Positions 43,980-55,305 of a DNA stretch of 64,000 bases are shown one piece after another. The position numbers and the translations under genes are program-made. The stretch covers positions 291,952 through 355,951 of the forward strand of contig JBNGIO010006150.1 in assembly GCA_049999805.1 (NCBI GenBank). Reading direction: 5' to 3'. Within the stretch, counting starts at the first letter, position 1. Every line of letters begins with the position of its first letter. Below the pieces are notes generated by a model. That model was not told where the DNA came from. It made no database searches and saw nothing but the letters and a program-made list of their open reading frames with translations. This stretch comes from Folioceros fuciformis. Taxonomy: Eukaryota; Anthocerotophyta; Anthocerotopsida; Anthocerotales.

Positions 43980-44660
43980 TCGTTCTTCATCGTGTGGCTC
44001 CTCTCTCCGAAGAAGGAGATTACATTATTTAATTAAATAATCTATTATATTTATCAAACCATGTTGCAAAAAGATCAAATACCAACGCCTCACAATCATG
44101 GTTAGTGGAAACATGATGAGTCTAACCTTATTTTTAGAAAAATAATAATTAATGAAAAATATACTATATTTAGTAACTTCATCTATGTTAATCATTTATC
44201 TTTATCCCAAAAAATAAAATGTTAATTTTAGATGGCTTAGTAATACAATTGAAGCTATTTTTAGTAAAAAAAACCTGATTAAAGTAGAATAAGTGTTCTA
44301 TATATGCTTAATAATACTACAAGAAAAAATAAGAAAATCTCGATAAAAGAAAGGGAACATAATGTCTACTCACTATATATATGTCCTTGTGTAGTATGAA
44401 AGGTGTTTGTTTGAAACTATCCGGAGGGTGTACTAAGTATGCCCTCGGAAACCGGTTTAGGAAAGAGAAGGCCGGGCAGAGCAGGGTATTATTTTCCTGC
44501 ATGAAGATCTGAGGATGTCGCGACAAAAAGCATTCGCCATGGTTATGCCTCCCTCCCACACGACTCGACGATTGGACGAGATTCATGAGTTTTTTCGCTG
44601 ATGGAATTCGCTCCGCTGGACGGTATGTGTTTGCGTAGTCGCGGGTTTGCCGAAAGCCCC
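43980..44660. other. AT-rich spacer
   Basis: Strongly AT-rich from about 44,020 to 44,340 with runs such as ttatttaattaaataatcta. No gene. The right part is the presumed promoter and leader of the poly(A) polymerase gene. Confidence 0.6.
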
Positions 44661-44677
44661 GAAGCCGGGTGAAGCGC

Positions 44678-47600
44678 ATGGAGCGAGTGCTGGTGGCTTC
44701 CAAGAGCACCAAGAAGGTGGAGGCGGGAGCAGAGATGGAGGTGGAGGAGACGAGTCCTTTCGTGTATACTACTCTGGCTCCACTTTTTGCTGAAGCCGAG
44801 GAGAATCTGCCCCGGTCCTTGCTCAAATTCTACGGGACTCCCGCGGGGAACCGGACTGCGGAGCCCGATGAGAGCTTCATCGGCCTTCAGGCCGAGGAGG
44901 AGCCAGAAACTGGAGGAGATGGGGCAGCAGATCAGCAGCATGCAGGTCACCGGGGGAGGAGTAATGGTGTGGACAGGGCGGATGAGGGTGATTCGTTTAT
45001 CTCCTTCGATGGGTATGGCAAGGAGGAGGATTTCCTGGCTGTAAGTGATGTTGAGCCGGACGTGAAGACGCCGGGAGCATCAGAGCCGCTGGCCAGGACG
45101 GCGAGCGGCATCAAGCGGCGGCATGTGGCTGAGGCGTTGAATAAGGATGCTTGTGTGCCTCCCCCGTGGGCGGCCAAGCTTGCGGGAGGGAATTGGATAC
45201 AAAGTCCGCTGCTGCAGCTCCACAAGGGTGTGTAAAATGGTTGCGTTGTTGTTGAGGTTGGAGGGGGAAGGAAGGATGAGGTTTTCGTGTGGATGCTGCA
45301 AGGTTTGCTGACTTGGAGGTTTTGTGTTTGAAGAGATTGTGGAGTTCTCGGAATTTGTTTCTCCTACGAAGGAAGAGCATTTGGAGCGCGTGACTGCTGT
45401 AGAGCGTGTTTCGGCAGCGGTGAAGTCGATATGGCCGTCCTGTGAGGTGGGGATGTCTATGTACTCTTGTAGGTTTTTTATTCCTGCTTGTTCATTGCTG
45501 ATGTGCTGGCAGCCATGTGTGTGTCGCGGTGTGTCTGAGACGATGTGTGATTGACTCCAGGTGCATGTGTTCGGGTCTTTCGCTACGGGCCTGTATCTTC
45601 CCACAAGTGATGTAGATGTAAGTAGGATTTTGTTTGTACGTAGTATATTTGTACTTGACTGTGCCGTTTGAAACCAGGTTTATCTTTTGTTGCTGACAGC
45701 TGTGCCTGGCAGGTTGTAGTTCTTAAGTCAGGTTGTCAAGTGCGCAAAGACGGGCTTAGAGCGCTTGCAAAGACCCTGTCAAGGAGGTCGTTGGTCAAGA
45801 AGCTTCAGGTTGGTGGATATGAAATTTGTTACTTCCTACCTGCGGTTGGCAGCGTATGATTCCATGGTGGTCCATTTAGATTGCCTGCTGTGCGAGCCCT
45901 CGTATCTTGCCTTCCCTTGGTTGTTGACGTGTCCGTCACCAGCTGATACTGGATTACATAGTCACATCCATCTTATTCTGTGGTCAGGTTATTGCAAATG
46001 CCCGCGTACCTATTGTGAAATTTGTGGAGAGCCAGAGCAACATCAACTTTGACATCAGGTTGCCTACACTATTCTATGTTTGGTTGACTGCAAAATCGAT
46101 GCAGGCTCTTTTGTATGATTGCAACTTTGGCTTGATTTAGAGTTCAGTTATGTGACCAGTGTTTTTCCCCTGTTGATGCAGTTTTGATGTTGCAAACGGC
46201 CCACAAGCTGCGAGCTTCATAAAGGTACCCCGTTTCTCACTCTATGTGCGCACTCCGTGGTGTTGTACTCCAGCTACCACCGCCGGGTTTCTAACACTGC
46301 ACCTCATATTGCTGTAACAGGAAGCCATGGAGCAGTTACCACCGCTGAAGCCTCTCTGTCTAGTGCTAAAGATCTTTCTTCAGCAAAGGGAGCTAAATGA
46401 GGTGTGCCGAGTTATACTCTGGTTGTGTCCTTGACAGCTTGACGGTTGTGGTTATCTCTGGTTTGCTATCGAGTCACATGAATTCGAATGTTCTAAGCTC
46501 TCTCTGATGTTCAGGTGTACTCTGGCGGAATTGGATCATATGCTCTTTTAGTCATGCTGCTTACTCATCTGCAGGTAATTACATTCCGGGTTTGGTCCAT
46601 GTGATTCGTTCTATGTTCCATGCCAAGTGTTTAAATTCCGCATCTTAGATTTCCGAGTGTGAGGTCTATGTCTTCTCTTGAACGAAGTGCAGTTTCCTTC
46701 ACGGTGCCTCCCCTAAACCATGTGTAATTGACCTTTGCTGTCAGACGCATCCGAGTCGTTGGCAGAAGAGAGCTGATGTTACGTCCGGTCCTTTGGTGGA
46801 GGAGAATCTCGGCATGTTGTTGGTACGAATGAACAGAACCTCTCGTCTATTTGCCGAGGTTTGTGAAGGTTTCAATAACCTCGTTTCTATCCACGCAGGT
46901 TGATTTCTTTGAGCTTTATGGCCGTATTCTGAACGCCAGAGAAGTAGGTGTCTCTTGCAGAAATGGTGGTGGCTTCTATTCAAAAAAGTCAAGAGGGTAA
47001 GTTTTTGTTTTCTGATGACCAAGACAACGAAGTAACCTCATGTTCCTGCATGCACATCTAGTAGTAGATTTGGGGGAAGGTGGGTTAATTTGTCTAGACG
47101 CTGTCAGATGAAATCGAATTGTAATATTCTCTGGATGGGCAGATTTACCGACGTGAAGAGACCTTACTTATTGTCTGTGGAGGATCCTCAGGTATCCTGG
47201 TTGTGCGAAGTCTGTCACCGTTTTATGCAGATAGTTTGTTGATTCTTTTCTTTCATCATGTTGTGTGGTAATAACAGCTGTTCTTTGTTCACCAGACTCC
47301 AGAGAACGACATTGGAAAGAACTCGTATGCCATTCAAAAGGTTTGTATCTTGCACAAACAAGAAAGCTTGATATCCAAGTGTTCCCCTATGCAGTTATGG
47401 TATGAAGCTTGCTTGCTGAATTTCGTTCTTGCTATGCAGGTGCAGTCAGCATTTGCTCTTGCACATCAGCTCCTGACAACACTTGATGATGTTGATGAGG
47501 CTATTGAGACAACAGTCAATGTCGGCATTCTGGGACGAATTGTCCGAATGGACAAGAAGCTGGTTAGCCGCAAGTCTCTTGGGTTTCCGTATGTATCATC

Positions 47601-48534
47601 TCCGGCAGTCGCATGGCCAATATACACACCTGGAACGGGGCAGTATTTGGCGGACAGTGATAGTGATGATTTCCAGCCACGAAGTCGGAAGCGAAGCCGC
47701 CGCTGTCCTCCTGATGAGGAGCCCTTTCCTCGAGGACACGGTGGCAATGGTAGAAGTCCTGAGACACCTGTGTCAAGCAACGGGCGTGGTACTTGTAGAG
47801 ATCTTGAAACACCTGGATCAAGTAACAGGCGTGGTGATAGTAGAGATCTTGAAACACCTGGGCCAAGCAAGAGGAGACGGAAAAATGGATATTTCAATAC
47901 CAGCCCGAGTGCTTTGCCCACAAAGCAGAACAAGTCATCTAATCTTGGTGGTGGGAATGATGGACTACCCTTGGTGCCACTAGGAGGTGGGAATGATGGA
48001 ACGCCTGAGCTGTCGAAACGTCTGTCTCGAAAAAAGAGACTCAGGGCAGCTCTAGAGAAGAAGCTGGGGCGTGTCGTCAGTAAGCGGGAATGGAAAATTT
48101 ATTATGCGGAAGAAGTCAAAGGAAAGGCACCAACCAACTCCCCGGGTGATGGAAATTCGCGAAAGCGGAAACGGTCGTCAAACAGCGGGGAACATATTAA
48201 GGATGAAGATCACGGTAAGGGTCAAACTTCGCTTCATAGTAGGAAAGATGATGGGGGATCATTGTTGCACATGAAAAGCAGCAGTAAACAGTTCAACGAG
48301 CATGGCAAGCGCCAATGGGATGGTTCACACAGTGGAAGTAGGCATTCAGGTCTTGCCCGTCACGTTGCAAGCAATCCCTCCACGGAGAGGGCCACGCAAG
48401 GAAGTAGATATCCCCGGGTGAGAGGTGGTGCAACACGTTCAAAGGGAGAACATAGCGAGCCGTATGTGCAACAGGGCACTGAACGGAGAGTAGTACAGTA
48501 TACACCTGGTCACAAGAAGATCAAGTTCTTGTAG
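44678..48534 (+). CDS. TRF4/PAPD5-like non-canonical poly(A) polymerase
   Basis: Thirteen exons: 44678-45227, 45334-45446, 45561-45617, 45713-45808, 45988-46058, 46182-46224, 46321-46401, 46515-46574, 46745-46822, 46899-46996, 47143-47191, 47296-47340, 47440-48534. All introns are GT-AG and phases agree, giving 811 residues. An acidic N-terminus (about 1-175) precedes the nucleotidyltransferase core: SPLLQLHKEIVEF, then VFGSFATGLYLPTSDVD, the GS motif and first two catalytic Asp. The third is in NINFDIS. LCLVLKIFLQQRELNEVYSGGIGSY and ENLGMLLVDFFELYGR form the PAP-associated part. The long last exon adds a Ser/Arg/Lys-rich tail with a three-unit repeat (S-R-D-L-E-T-P-G). Relatives add short A-tails in nuclear RNA surveillance (TRAMP-like). 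The first ATG in frame at 44678 was chosen; a nearby GTG is not needed. Confidence 0.9.
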
Positions 48535-49344
48535 CAGGGCCTGCGCTATGTTTCACGAAGTTAGAGCCAAGATTGGGCACTTCTGGTTGAGCTGCACAGC
48601 ATGTCACCAGATATCACAGGGTGACCAGTTTCTACGATGGGCCCACGGCTTTGTTGTGTCTGGGCCCTATGGGGCAGGTCGTGCTCCTGGCTCCTTAGAG
48701 GTATCAGGTTGATCCTAATCCAAGTCCAGTGTCGAGAAGAGCTTGGTTTGGTATGATTGCCTCAGTTGGCTCCACCTCTGATGCAGTCAGTATCGTCATC
48801 TTCAACTACAGATGCTGCAATGATGTTACTGGTGGACGCAACTACCTCTGCATACGAATATGAGACGAGTCGTTTTTCTTGGAAGACTGAGCCACCGTCA
48901 CGTAGCCATCATCCATAAGGTGAACCTTCGGGAAGTTCGGAATTGAACTTCGGTGACGGAGGTACTCGTTGTGCTGAAAAGTAAATTTCTTCTTTGTATC
49001 TGAATGCAGACCGAGGGTGATACCTTGATCTAACTATTGTTTTCAGGTGAACAAGAGAGAAACCTTTGTAAATTGAAGTATTTCGAACTCGCTGGAAAAC
49101 GGCCTTAATACGTGTACAATTATTTTTAAAACCACTATAAGTGTTTTAGTCCCGTGTCGAAGCAGGGGAATTATAGGAATACTGGAATTTAGCGTTGCCA
49201 CCCTTTCTGCACAGTGCAGACGCAGTCATAGGGAAGCTAAACGCTGTCGACAATGTTACCTATTCCTCGCCACCCCTGAAATATAGGCGAATAGTCGCAA
49301 GCTAAGTCGAGAGTAAGGGAAGGGACACTCTCCACTACATTTGA
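48535..49344. other. Intergenic between convergent genes
   Basis: No gene. It holds the 3' UTRs of the poly(A) polymerase (+) and CDSP32 (-) genes. Nothing else seen. Confidence 0.6.
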
Positions 49345-50313
49345 TCAATATGTGACCCGCACTCCTTGGTATCGCAGTATTTCCCCGATGAGGTCCCCTT
49401 TTCCAGAGCCAACATACCGCCCGCACAGCTTACCCTCCTTGAAGAACAGAAAAGTAGGGACCTCTACCACCTTCATCTTCTTCATAAACTGCACAGTTTC
49501 CGGATTCTCGTCCCCCTGCATCCGCGCAAATACCACCGAACCTTTCATGTTGTTGGCCAGCTTGATGACAGTAGGATAGACCTTAACACAGGGCCCGCAA
49601 TGCTTCAGTCCCACGTCCACCACTCCCAGTTGGTCCGCCTTGGCCGTCTCTGAGAGAAACGCCTCCAGCTCCTGCGCGCCCTTGAGATGCCGCACCGGGA
49701 CATCGGAGTCGCCATAGTAGAGCACATCTCCCGTCAGAATATCAGCGTCTATGCCTTGCTCCTCACGCATCTTCTCCTCATGAATCTTCTCCTGGTTCTT
49801 GTAGAAAACAAAATGCGGCACCTTTTTCACCCCGGCGCGACTGCACAGCGTCCTGGTGTCCTCGCACTCATCTCCCATCACAAGCAGGAACTCCACATCC
49901 TGGCAAGTCCGGCTCAGGCTGACCACAGCCGGGTAGATTTGCTGGCTGGAGGAGCTCCCAGTGGTCGCGTACTCTACCACCACAAGTTTCGTCCCCGCCT
50001 TCTTCAACGCCGCATCGAAATCCTTCACAGTATGGATCCTCCGGACTCTTGCACCCTCCTCCTCCCGCGACGAAGATGACGGCGCCTGCGCAATCCCCTC
50101 TGACTCTTCATACGCTCTGGTCCTCACACTCTCTCGCCGTACGATCTTGCCGCTCCTCCGATCCACAATTTCCCCCCTTACAGGAGCAGTAGCATGAATC
50201 GGAAGGCGCACGAAGGACAAACCAGCGCCACCGCCGCTCAAACTTGAGGACTTGGTCTGCACGTTGCTGAACAGCGACGACACACGCACCAGGGACTGCG
50301 AACAAACCTCCAT
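49345..50313 (-). CDS. Chloroplast drought-induced stress protein of 32 kDa (CDSP32), double thioredoxin
   Basis: Intronless, 322 residues. An N-terminal Ser/Arg-rich stretch (about 1-70) fits a chloroplast transit peptide. Two thioredoxin folds follow. The first (about 92-200) has Ser residues (TTGSSSSQQIYP) where a redox CxxC would be and so cannot be a disulfide reductase; it keeps the …VPHFVFYKN… strand. The second (about 210-322) has the active site HCGPC and the cis-Pro segment VVEVPTFLFF, ending GRYVGSGKGDLIGEILRY. CDSP32 is known in plants to reduce plastid targets such as 2-Cys peroxiredoxin and methionine sulfoxide reductase B under oxidative stress. The gene is head-to-head with GUF1, about 1.1 kb apart. 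Confidence 0.94.
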   Translation of the reverse strand: MEVCSQSLVRVSSLFSNVQTKSSSLSGGGAGLSFVRLPIHATAPVRGEIVDRRSGKIVRRESVRTRAYEESEGIAQAPSSSSREEEGARVRRIHTVKDFDAALKKAGTKLVVVEYATTGSSSSQQIYPAVVSLSRTCQDVEFLLVMGDECEDTRTLCSRAGVKKVPHFVFYKNQEKIHEEKMREEQGIDADILTGDVLYYGDSDVPVRHLKGAQELEAFLSETAKADQLGVVDVGLKHCGPCVKVYPTVIKLANNMKGSVVFARMQGDENPETVQFMKKMKVVEVPTFLFFKEGKLCGRYVGSGKGDLIGEILRYQGVRVTY

Positions 50314-51396
50314 CTACTCGCGAAAATGTCAGATCCTCGTCTCCGTCTCCAGCCCTGGCTTCCTAATCCTCGAGCCGCGGCCTCTAGAAGCTCATCCTCC
50401 TCTCCCCTTTCGCCTTGGCTGGTGCAGGCTCTGACCTCCTATCCAGTCTCCTCCTGTCCCGCCCTAGCTTCCGATGGCTCAAACCGCGGAGTTGCTCCGC
50501 CAGGGGCAACAGGAAATGCAGTACGAGTTGTTGTATTCCTCACGTACTAGTCTCAACGACGCACTGAAACCGGCAGGAATACTAGAAGAATGCTCCACAC
50601 AGCCAGCCTACGCGACAGTCGATCAAAGCACAAGAGAATGGTTGTTCTCAACGCCACAATCCTCTAACACTGTGAGGCTCTCAGCACACTCCCCTGTAGC
50701 CGTTCCGAGCTCCGGAGTCAGACGCTGTCTAAGATACTTCCATCTGGTAAAAGTGCACCTGGAGAATTCCAGGCCCACAACGTTCCTAGTTGTCTATAGC
50801 GGCAGGGTCCAATGGTGCAACAGACACTTTGCTGGATTCCACCTCCAAGATCGGATTGGACCACGTAGCCATTCCGTACGACATTTCTTGTTCGATACTT
50901 CACGCAAACGTCGCGTGTAAGGTAATGAGAGGTGAGATTTTAGCTAGTCCACGCACAGCACTGGATAAACATTGTGTTCTCGTAACGGAATGGGTACCGG
51001 GCATACGAGCCGAGGACGAGAGAACGGGCACCTCGTCCGTTATTCCGTTATCGGTCGGCCCTAACGCGCTCCGGGTTCGGGCTGTTTCGTAGGGATGTGT
51101 CTGCGCCCATGCACGTTGGGGAGCTGCATTTTGTTGAAGAAGCGAAGCTGGTGACGGAAATTGTGGCACATTGTTGCTGTAAATTCCGTAGTTGTGTCTT
51201 TCTCGAGCTGGGAACATGTTGTTTGCGGTGTGAAGAATTTGTGACGGAGAGCTATGACGCTGATGGTTATGGATCGGGCGCGGGCGGGCATGCTGGGCGT
51301 TCGTTCTGCACTTTGTGCGGATGCTTGCCCTGGGTAGTTGGTCTGAGGTTAGGCGTTGGGAACGTGGTGGGGTTGTTATCTGGATGAGATCCGGAG
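50314..51396. other. Divergent promoter region of CDSP32 and GUF1
   Basis: No gene supported. Open frames at 50,474-50,920 and 51,097-51,387 are unrecognised. No clear TATA box found. Confidence 0.5.
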
Positions 51397-54300
51397 ATGG
51401 CACTCATGGCTGTGTCTATCATCCGACACCGTGCTCAGCATGCAGTGAGAATTTTTGAGGCTGCCTCACATCTGGCATCGAGGAGACTATGGGTGAGGGA
51501 TGTGCGGACGTGGTCCAGCCTGTGGTGCAGATCATGCTCCTCTGCGGCTTTTCAAGACGCGCATGGCAGGGATGACCTAAATCTCACGCAGTACCCTCCT
51601 GCGCTGATCAGAAATTTTTCAATCATAGCGCATGTGGATCATGGCAAGTCCACACTTGCCGATCGGCTGCTGGAGCTCACGGGGACGATTAGGAAGGGGC
51701 TTGGGCAGCCTCAGTATCTCGATAAGCTGCAGGTAGGAAGGTGCTGGAATTTCAGTGATTTCTGGTTGTGGTGACTAGGGGGGCGGGCCTGGGAGCTTAT
51801 GTTGGTTTTTCTGAAGAGTGGGTTGTTGATCGAGTTGCTTGTTTGAAGTAGGTGGAAAGGGAGAGAGGGATAACAGTGAAAGCCCAGACAGCTACCATGT
51901 TCTTCAACCACTCTGCGGCTGATGGTTCTAAGTCTCGATATTTGCTTAACCTTATTGACACCCCGGGGCACGTGGATTTCAGCTATGAGGTTTCCAGATC
52001 TCTGGCAGCGTGTCAGGGGGTCCTGCTTCTAGTGGATGCCTCACAAGGGGTTCAGGCGCAGACGGTGGCTAACTTCTATCTGGCATTTGAGGCCGATCTC
52101 ACCATCATTCCTGTCATAAACAAGATTGATCAGCCCAATGCTGATCCTGGCGGTGTGAAGACCCAGCTTAAGAACATATTTGACATCAATCCCGATGATG
52201 TTCTGTTGACCTCTGCAAAAACAGGAGAAGGTCTTCCGAAAGTTTTGCCTGCTGTCATCGAGCGCATCCCACAGCCTAGTGGCTCAGCAGATGCACCCCT
52301 CAGAATGCTTTTACTGGACTCTTACTATGATGAGTACAAGGGTGTGATCTGCCATGTCGCAGTTGTAGACGGGGTGCTGAGGAAAGGAGAGAAAATTTCA
52401 TCAGCTTCCACTGGGCAGGATTACGAAGCTATGGATGTTGGAATTATGCATCCAGAGCTCAAAGCGACAGGCATTCTTTTGACAGGACAGGTGGGATATC
52501 TTGTCACAGGAATGCGCTCTACACAAGAGGCCCGTATTGGAGACACTTTGCATCGTGTCCGAAGTGTCGTTGTTCCTCTGCCTGGTATGGTTTGCCAGCC
52601 ACTGCTGTTATAGCTTTTGGATGAAGTATGGACTTATCTGATGAACTACTTCTGGCTGTTCTATCATGTAGGATTCAAGCCAGCAAAGCACATGGTATTT
52701 GCAGGAGTCTATCCAGCTGATGGGTCGGACTATGATGCACTTTGTGCAGCCATCGAAAGGCTGACGTGTAATGATGCAAGTGTTTCAGTTACGAAAGAAA
52801 CAAGTGGAGCTCTCGGGATAGGATTCAGGTAGAATTTGTCGTTCACACTGGCCTTGCACCTCAACCTCTTCCTTCAGCATCAGATTTCTCTGTATTCCAA
52901 CCCGCATTGCAATGCCCTTCGGGTTGATGGGTTGCTCACACTTGTCTCTCCTCTGCCTGTCATAGATGTGGGTTCTTAGGATTACTTCACATGGATGTCT
53001 TTCATCAGCGGTTAGAACAAGTAAGGCAATGCAAGCATATCTCCAAGCACATATCTTCCTCATCCATCTCTTTTCAAGCATATGCGTCTGTTTTGGATCA
53101 ACAGGAGCATGGAGCCCGAGTGATAACAACCCATCCAACGGTCCCATACATTTTTGAGTATGATGATGGAAGGTACTCCTTCTTTAGCCTCTGTAGGCCT
53201 TCCGGGAGCAATAGATCTGGCACATTTGAGATCTTACGCCCGATACCCTTTGGCTGTGCAGCAAGATAACTGTGCAAAACCCAGCTAGCTTGTCGTCAGG
53301 TTCTGGGAAACGACTGGTCACATGCTGGGAACCAACAGTGAATGCCACCATCATCACTCCCAGTGAGTAAGCCCCACGGCACACTCGTTTCTGAACCGTT
53401 GGTCGTGTCCTTGTCACTCTGATGCTGCATAAGTTTCAGGAAGTACCTGCTCTAAGCTTGCAGGCTATGCCTATCCAGGTATATTGGAAGTTTAATCACT
53501 CTCTGCTCAGAGAGGAGGGGTGAACAAACCGAACACACCTTCATCGACGGGTACGTTTCTTGTGATCCGTGCTGCCTCCGGCTTGCTCATGATCTTCCAA
53601 AGGAACTGATCTTCTTGCGGCACCACCTCACCCAGACAGCGGGCTATGCTAAAGTATAAACTTCCATTGCGTGAGGTTGTGGTCGACTTCTACAATCAGC
53701 TGAAGGGCATGACTTCAGGCTATGCATCCTTTGACTATGAAGAAGCAGGGTAAGTCCTATCCATAGTCTCAGTTTCTTTCCAGTGGATCTCTTGACTGTT
53801 AATCGTGGAGTCGTGATCGATCATTTGCCTTGGAACAAACCTTGCAGATATCAAGCTGCTGATCTTGTAAAGCTCGATGTCATGCTGAACGGCCAAGTCG
53901 TCGATGCACTCGCTACAATCGTGCATCGGTCAAAATCTCAGCGCATCGGCCGTGAGCTCGTTGAAAAGCTCAAGAAAGTGATTGACAGGTCAGCGAGTCG
54001 TCCACATGTGCTATACTTTCCATGCTGATAAGTTGCAAAATCATCCCGTTCTGCACTCTGTCTTAGTGGTTATCTCTCCCTGTACACTGATGCAGACAAA
54101 TGTTCGAAGTTGCCATCCAAGCAGCCATAGGCTCTAAAGTCATCGCTCGGGAGACGTACGTTTATTTCCTGTATTCCCTTCCCCTCCAACTCTCGTAAAC
54201 AACAACATAATGATTGACCGTCTACGATGTGTTCCCAGGATCTCTGCAATGCGGAAAAACGTGCTGGCCAAGTGCTACGGAGGTGACGTTACCCGCAAGA

Positions 54301-54401
54301 GAAAACTCTTGGAAAAGCAGAAGGAAGGGAAGAAGCGGATGAAACGCGTGGGCTCTGTTGACATCCCGCAGGAGGCTTTTCATTCTCTGTTACAGACATG
54401 A
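51397..54401 (+). CDS. Mitochondrial translation factor GUF1 (LepA/EF4 family)
   Basis: Twelve exons: 51397-51732, 51852-52584, 52672-52828, 52966-53020, 53105-53172, 53262-53366, a small exon 7 (see below), 53515-53550, 53636-53749, 53848-53988, 54096-54155, 54239-54401. Phases agree and the product is about 660 residues. The first 55 residues are rich in Arg/Ser/Ala without acids, fitting a mitochondrial presequence. GTPase motifs: [26 protein letters not shown] and SAKTG. The conserved LepA end ([21 protein letters not shown]) is complete. Exon 7 is odd. With the acceptor at 53439 it would encode the usual segment after the glutamate but contains TAA at 53453-53455. With the acceptor at 53463 it is a 15-bp micro-exon (53464-53478) that drops about eight conserved residues yet keeps the frame. 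LepA back-translocates or rescues ribosomes. Confidence 0.88.
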
Positions 54402-55305
54402 CGATACTGGTACACCATGACCCTCACTGTCCGCGGCTGTCAAACAGTCGTCCGATACACGCAAGTGAGGCATGCGAGACAATTCTGACAGCATCAAGAA
54501 AGACAACAAACCCCCAAGGTGGAGACCTCATCCCACAAACCGGAACCATGTCCAGATCTCGTGGTCGTAACCTCAATCGAGCAGCAAGAGCGCCTTTTCA
54601 CTCGTATGGCGTGCAGACCCGATTCAATTCGCGGCCGGCATTCCTCGTCTCGCTGGTCACTAACCCTCTGGGACTCGAACTCTTTTCGCCATTCTGCGAT
54701 CAGGCGCTTTAACTTCCTGACGAGGGTGATTGTATCTTTTTTTGAATACAGGCCGCAATTTGATTTTATCCCTGACGCGTACGTTCCACTGGTCTGCCTA
54801 GTTTTTAAGTAGTATATACAAGCATTTTTCAATCGTAATATTGTACAAAATCTAGATCATGTGTGAATTGTTTCAATGTTATTTGTTTTACAGTTTAGAT
54901 TGGATTTCCTCAAAATATATAATTTTATGATTTTTAGGTTTTTTTAATTATTTAAATAATTACTCAGCATCGCCCTAAAATATTGCTTGGAAAATATTGT
55001 AAAAGATGAATGTCCTTTTATTATGAATGGCTTAGACACACCATGGTCTAAGATTTTAAGTTCACAATAAGAAAAAAAGTAATTTGTACATCCAAGTGAA
55101 CTAAACTATATTCATTCTTTTCTTGCTATCCATTTTTTACTACTTACTATGAGCAACATGAAATGTAATAGATATGCTAAACTTGTTTTAGGATATAATA
55201 ATAAATATACAATATTTTTAGATTCAAAATTATATTATTTTTGCTGAAAGTAAAAAACATTAACTTTATTGCAACAATGCTACAAAATTATTATACTTGC
55301 AAATC
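54402..55305. other. Intergenic; AT-rich right part
   Basis: No gene. 54,830-55,290 is strongly AT-rich with poly-T and poly-A runs, like the island at 44.1 kb. A short segment near 54,650-54,740 has tRNA-like ends but fails on T-arm pairing (see rejected items). Confidence 0.6.

Noticed and set aside
54650-54740. tRNA-like segment on the minus strand with gagttcgagtccc and ends that could pair
   Set aside because: The bases on the two sides of the TTCGAGT loop do not form a T stem and no D-arm consensus is present.
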